NCBI GenBank assembly: GCA_035266845.1
Contig: DATFMP010000007.1
Location: forward strand, 1 to 18,485
Length of the DNA stretch: 18,485 nucleotides
Origin: DATFMP01 sp035266845
Lineage (GTDB): Bacteria; SAR324; JACQKK01
Direction of reading: 5' to 3'
Below, piece by piece: positions 14,717 to 18,485 of this stretch. How positions within the stretch are numbered: position 1 is the first letter of the stretch; the number at the start of each line of letters is the position of its first letter. Both the position numbers and the translations under genes were made by a program. The notes beneath the pieces are model-generated. The model did no database searches. It was not told the origin of the DNA and worked only from the letters and a program-made list of their open reading frames with translations.

Positions 14717-16815
14717 ATGAACCAGCACATCCTCATCGAAGCGATCACCCCCGCGGTGGATCAGGGCCGCTACCCCGCCAAGTGGGTGGCGGGCCGCCCC
14801 TGCGTGGTGGAGGCGGATATCTTCCGCGATGGCCACGAGGTGCTGCGCGCCGCGGTGCGCTGGCGGCGCAAGGGCGAGCAGCGCTTCACGGAGGCGCCGA
14901 TGGAGCCGCTGGTGAACGACCGTTGGCGCGGCGAGATGTACCTGCCCGAGAATACCCGCTACGAGTTCACGGTGGAGGCCTGGACGGACGTCTATGCCTC
15001 CTGGCTGGAGGACCTGCGCAAGCGCGTGGCGGTGGCCGAGCCCGTCGCCAGCGAGGTCATCGAGGGCACCACGCTGCTGGAATCGTTCGTGGACGGCGCC
15101 AAGGGCGCGTACGCGCGGACCCTGCGCGAGGCGGTGCAGGCCCTGCGCGCCTGGACGGCCGACGGCGGTGCGGCCGCCGCAGCCAAGTCCACAGCCACGT
15201 CCACAGCCAAGACCGCAACCAAAGCCGCCGGCAAGCGCACGGGCGCCCGCAAGAGCGCCGCCGACAACCCTGGCGCGGCGACAGCCGGCGCCGGCACCAG
15301 CACGCCGGCCGCCGACAATCCGGGCGCGGCGGCCCTGGCCATCGCCGAGGCCCCCGCGCTGCTGGCCGCCGTGGCCGCCACGCAGCCGCGCTTCGGGGCG
15401 ACAGCGTACGAGCCGTTCCTGGAGCTGGTGGTGGATCGGCCGCGCGCGCTGTTCGGGGCATGGTACGAGCTGTTCCCGCGCTCCCAGGGCCCCGTGCCGG
15501 GCGAGCACGGCACCTTCGCCGATGCGGCGCGGCGCCTGCCGGACATCCGCGATCTGGGCTTCGACGTGGTGTACCTGCCGCCCATCCACCCCGTCGGCAC
15601 CACCCACCGCAAGGGGCGCAACAACGCGCTGCGGGCCGCGCCGGATGACCCGGGCAGTCCCTGGGCCATCGGCAGCAAGGACGGCGGGCACATGGCCGTG
15701 GAGCCGCGCTTGGGCACGCTGGAGGACTTCGACCGCTTCGTGGCCACGGCGGAAACGTTGGGCATGGAGGTGGCGCTGGACTTCGCGCTGCAGGTCTCGC
15801 CGGACCATCCCTGGGTGCGCGAACACCCGGAGTGGTTCTACCACCGCCCGGACGGCACCATTAAGTACGCCGAGAATCCGCCCAAGAAGTACCAGGACGT
15901 CTACCCCATGAACTTCGACACGGAGAACCGGCAGGCGCTCTGGGACGAGATTCGCGACGTGATGGAGTTCTGGGTGGGCCACGGCGTGAAGATCTTCCGC
16001 GTGGACAATCCGCACACCAAGCCGCTGGCCTTCTGGCAGTGGGTGATCGGCGGCATCCAGCAGGCGCACCCGGAGGTGATCTTCCTTTCCGAGGCCTTCA
16101 CGCGGCCCAAGGTGATGAAAGCGCTGGCCAAGGTGGGCTTCACGCAGTCGTACACCTACTTCACCTGGCGCAACCACAAGTGGGACCTCACCGAGTACCT
16201 CACGGAGCTGACCGACCCGGAGCGCGCGGCCTACTTCCGTCCCAACTTCTTCGCCAACACGCCGGACATCCTGCACGAGGTGCTGCAGACCGGCGGGCGC
16301 CCGGCCTTCAAGCTGCGCTTGGTGCTGGCCGCCACGCTGTCGCCGTCCTACGGCATCTACAGCGGCTACGAGCTGTGCGAGAACGAGGCGGTGCCGGGCA
16401 CGGAGGAATACCTCAACTCGGAGAAGTACGAGATCAAGGTGCGTGATTGGAACGCGCCGGGCAACATCCGCGAGTTCATCGCGCGCGTGAACACGATTCG
16501 CCGCCAGAACGCGGCGCTGCAGGAGCTGACCAACCTGCGCTTCCTGGCCACGGACAACGACCAGATCCTGTTCTACGCCAAGAGCGATGCGGCCCGGGAC
16601 AACGTGCTGCTGATCGCCGTGAACCTGGACCCCCACACCCCGCAGGCCTGCACGGCCATCGTGCCGCCGGACGTGATCGCGGACGAGCCCGTGGGCGCCT
16701 ACGAGGTGCACGATCTGCTCACCGGCGCGCGCTACACCTGGGGCGCGTCGAACTTCATCCGGCTGGACCCGCAGGCGGAGCCGGCGCACATTCTACGCGT
16801 GGAACGAAGGCATCC

Positions 16816-16819
<4 letters not shown>
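14717..16819 (+). CDS. glgE: Alpha-1,4-glucan:maltose-1-phosphate maltosyltransferase
   Basis: A 700-residue GH13_3 enzyme that adds maltosyl units from maltose-1-phosphate to alpha-glucan chains. The N-terminal domain starts ILIEAITPAVDQGRYPAKWVAG. The catalytic core has the nucleophile Asp430 in FRVDNPHTKP, the acid/base Glu459 in FLSEAFTRP (the same 29-residue spacing as in Streptomyces GlgE) and Asp517 in NTPDIL, then SPSYGIYSGYELCENEAV, which is diagnostic. Residues about 151-215 are a Lys/Ala/Thr-rich low-complexity insert with DNA repeats. The start is uncertain: ATG at 14717 (10 bp after malQ stops), 14690 or 14678 (both overlapping malQ) are in frame and none has a good ribosome site. 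It overlaps treS by ATGA. Maltose-1-phosphate must come from a maltokinase not seen here. Confidence 0.95.
15185..15220 (+). repeat. 12-bp tandem repeat inside glgE
   Basis: Three units of 12 bp: AAGTCCACAGCC, ACGTCCACAGCC and the degenerate AAGACCGCAACC. They encode KSTA, TSTA and KTAT, and the four-residue rhythm continues as KAAG and KRTG. Being in frame, the repeat changes linker length without breaking the protein. Confidence 0.7.
15257..15331 (+). repeat. 24-bp direct repeat pair inside glgE
   Basis: Bases 15257-15280 and 15308-15331 differ at two positions and both encode AADNPGAA. They are 51 bp apart from start to start, in frame, within the low-complexity insert. This suggests a local duplication of linker DNA. 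Confidence 0.65.

Positions 16820-18485
<1,666 letters not shown>

Noticed and set aside
14222..16789. 855-codon open frame on the minus strand
   Set aside because: Antisense to malQ and glgE, whose catalytic motifs are intact; a shadow frame.

Overview
This is a high-GC (about 70%) bacterial segment with dense genes, strong third-position G/C bias and mostly short intergenic gaps. Gene content (Mrp/ApbC, an NFACT-domain protein, PilZ, thioredoxin, trehalose and alpha-glucan enzymes) fits a proteobacterium, plausibly a gammaproteobacterium of the Ectothiorhodospira or halophilic sulfur-oxidiser type. That placement is inference; there is no rRNA or other marker here.

Left part (1-5300): the last 46 codons of a Crp/Fnr-type regulator run rightwards into a 244-bp gap with three perfect hairpins. 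A leftward gamma-glutamyltransferase-like gene and a leftward mrp follow, and mrp is divergent from a rightward NFACT (RqcH/FbpA-like) gene. An intrinsic terminator at 5211-5234 serves the next leftward gene.

Middle part (5285-8008) is all leftward: a secreted TPR protein, a 3-methyladenine DNA glycosylase, a tiny single-helix membrane protein and thioredoxin. The tiny gene is the most unusual item. Its frame stays open and coding-like past an in-frame TGA to a TAG 29 codons later. A hairpin with GU in its loop lies just after the TGA, the arrangement expected of a bacterial selenocysteine insertion element, although a plain stop remains possible.

A divergent region (8009-8372) carries a 25-bp near-perfect dyad. 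After it comes an isovaleryl-CoA-dehydrogenase-like acyl-CoA dehydrogenase, and then a convergent PilZ-domain gene.

Right part (10132-18485): a promoter with an extended -10 precedes treY, malQ, glgE and treS. These are tightly spaced (ATGA overlaps at treY/malQ and glgE/treS) and form one operon. TreY converts alpha-1,4-glucan ends to maltooligosyltrehalose, MalQ disproportionates maltodextrins, TreS interconverts trehalose and maltose, and GlgE extends glucan from maltose-1-phosphate. Together they link a glycogen-like glucan with trehalose in both directions. TreZ, maltokinase and GlgB are needed to complete the cycle and are not seen; treS runs off the window end and could carry a fused maltokinase.
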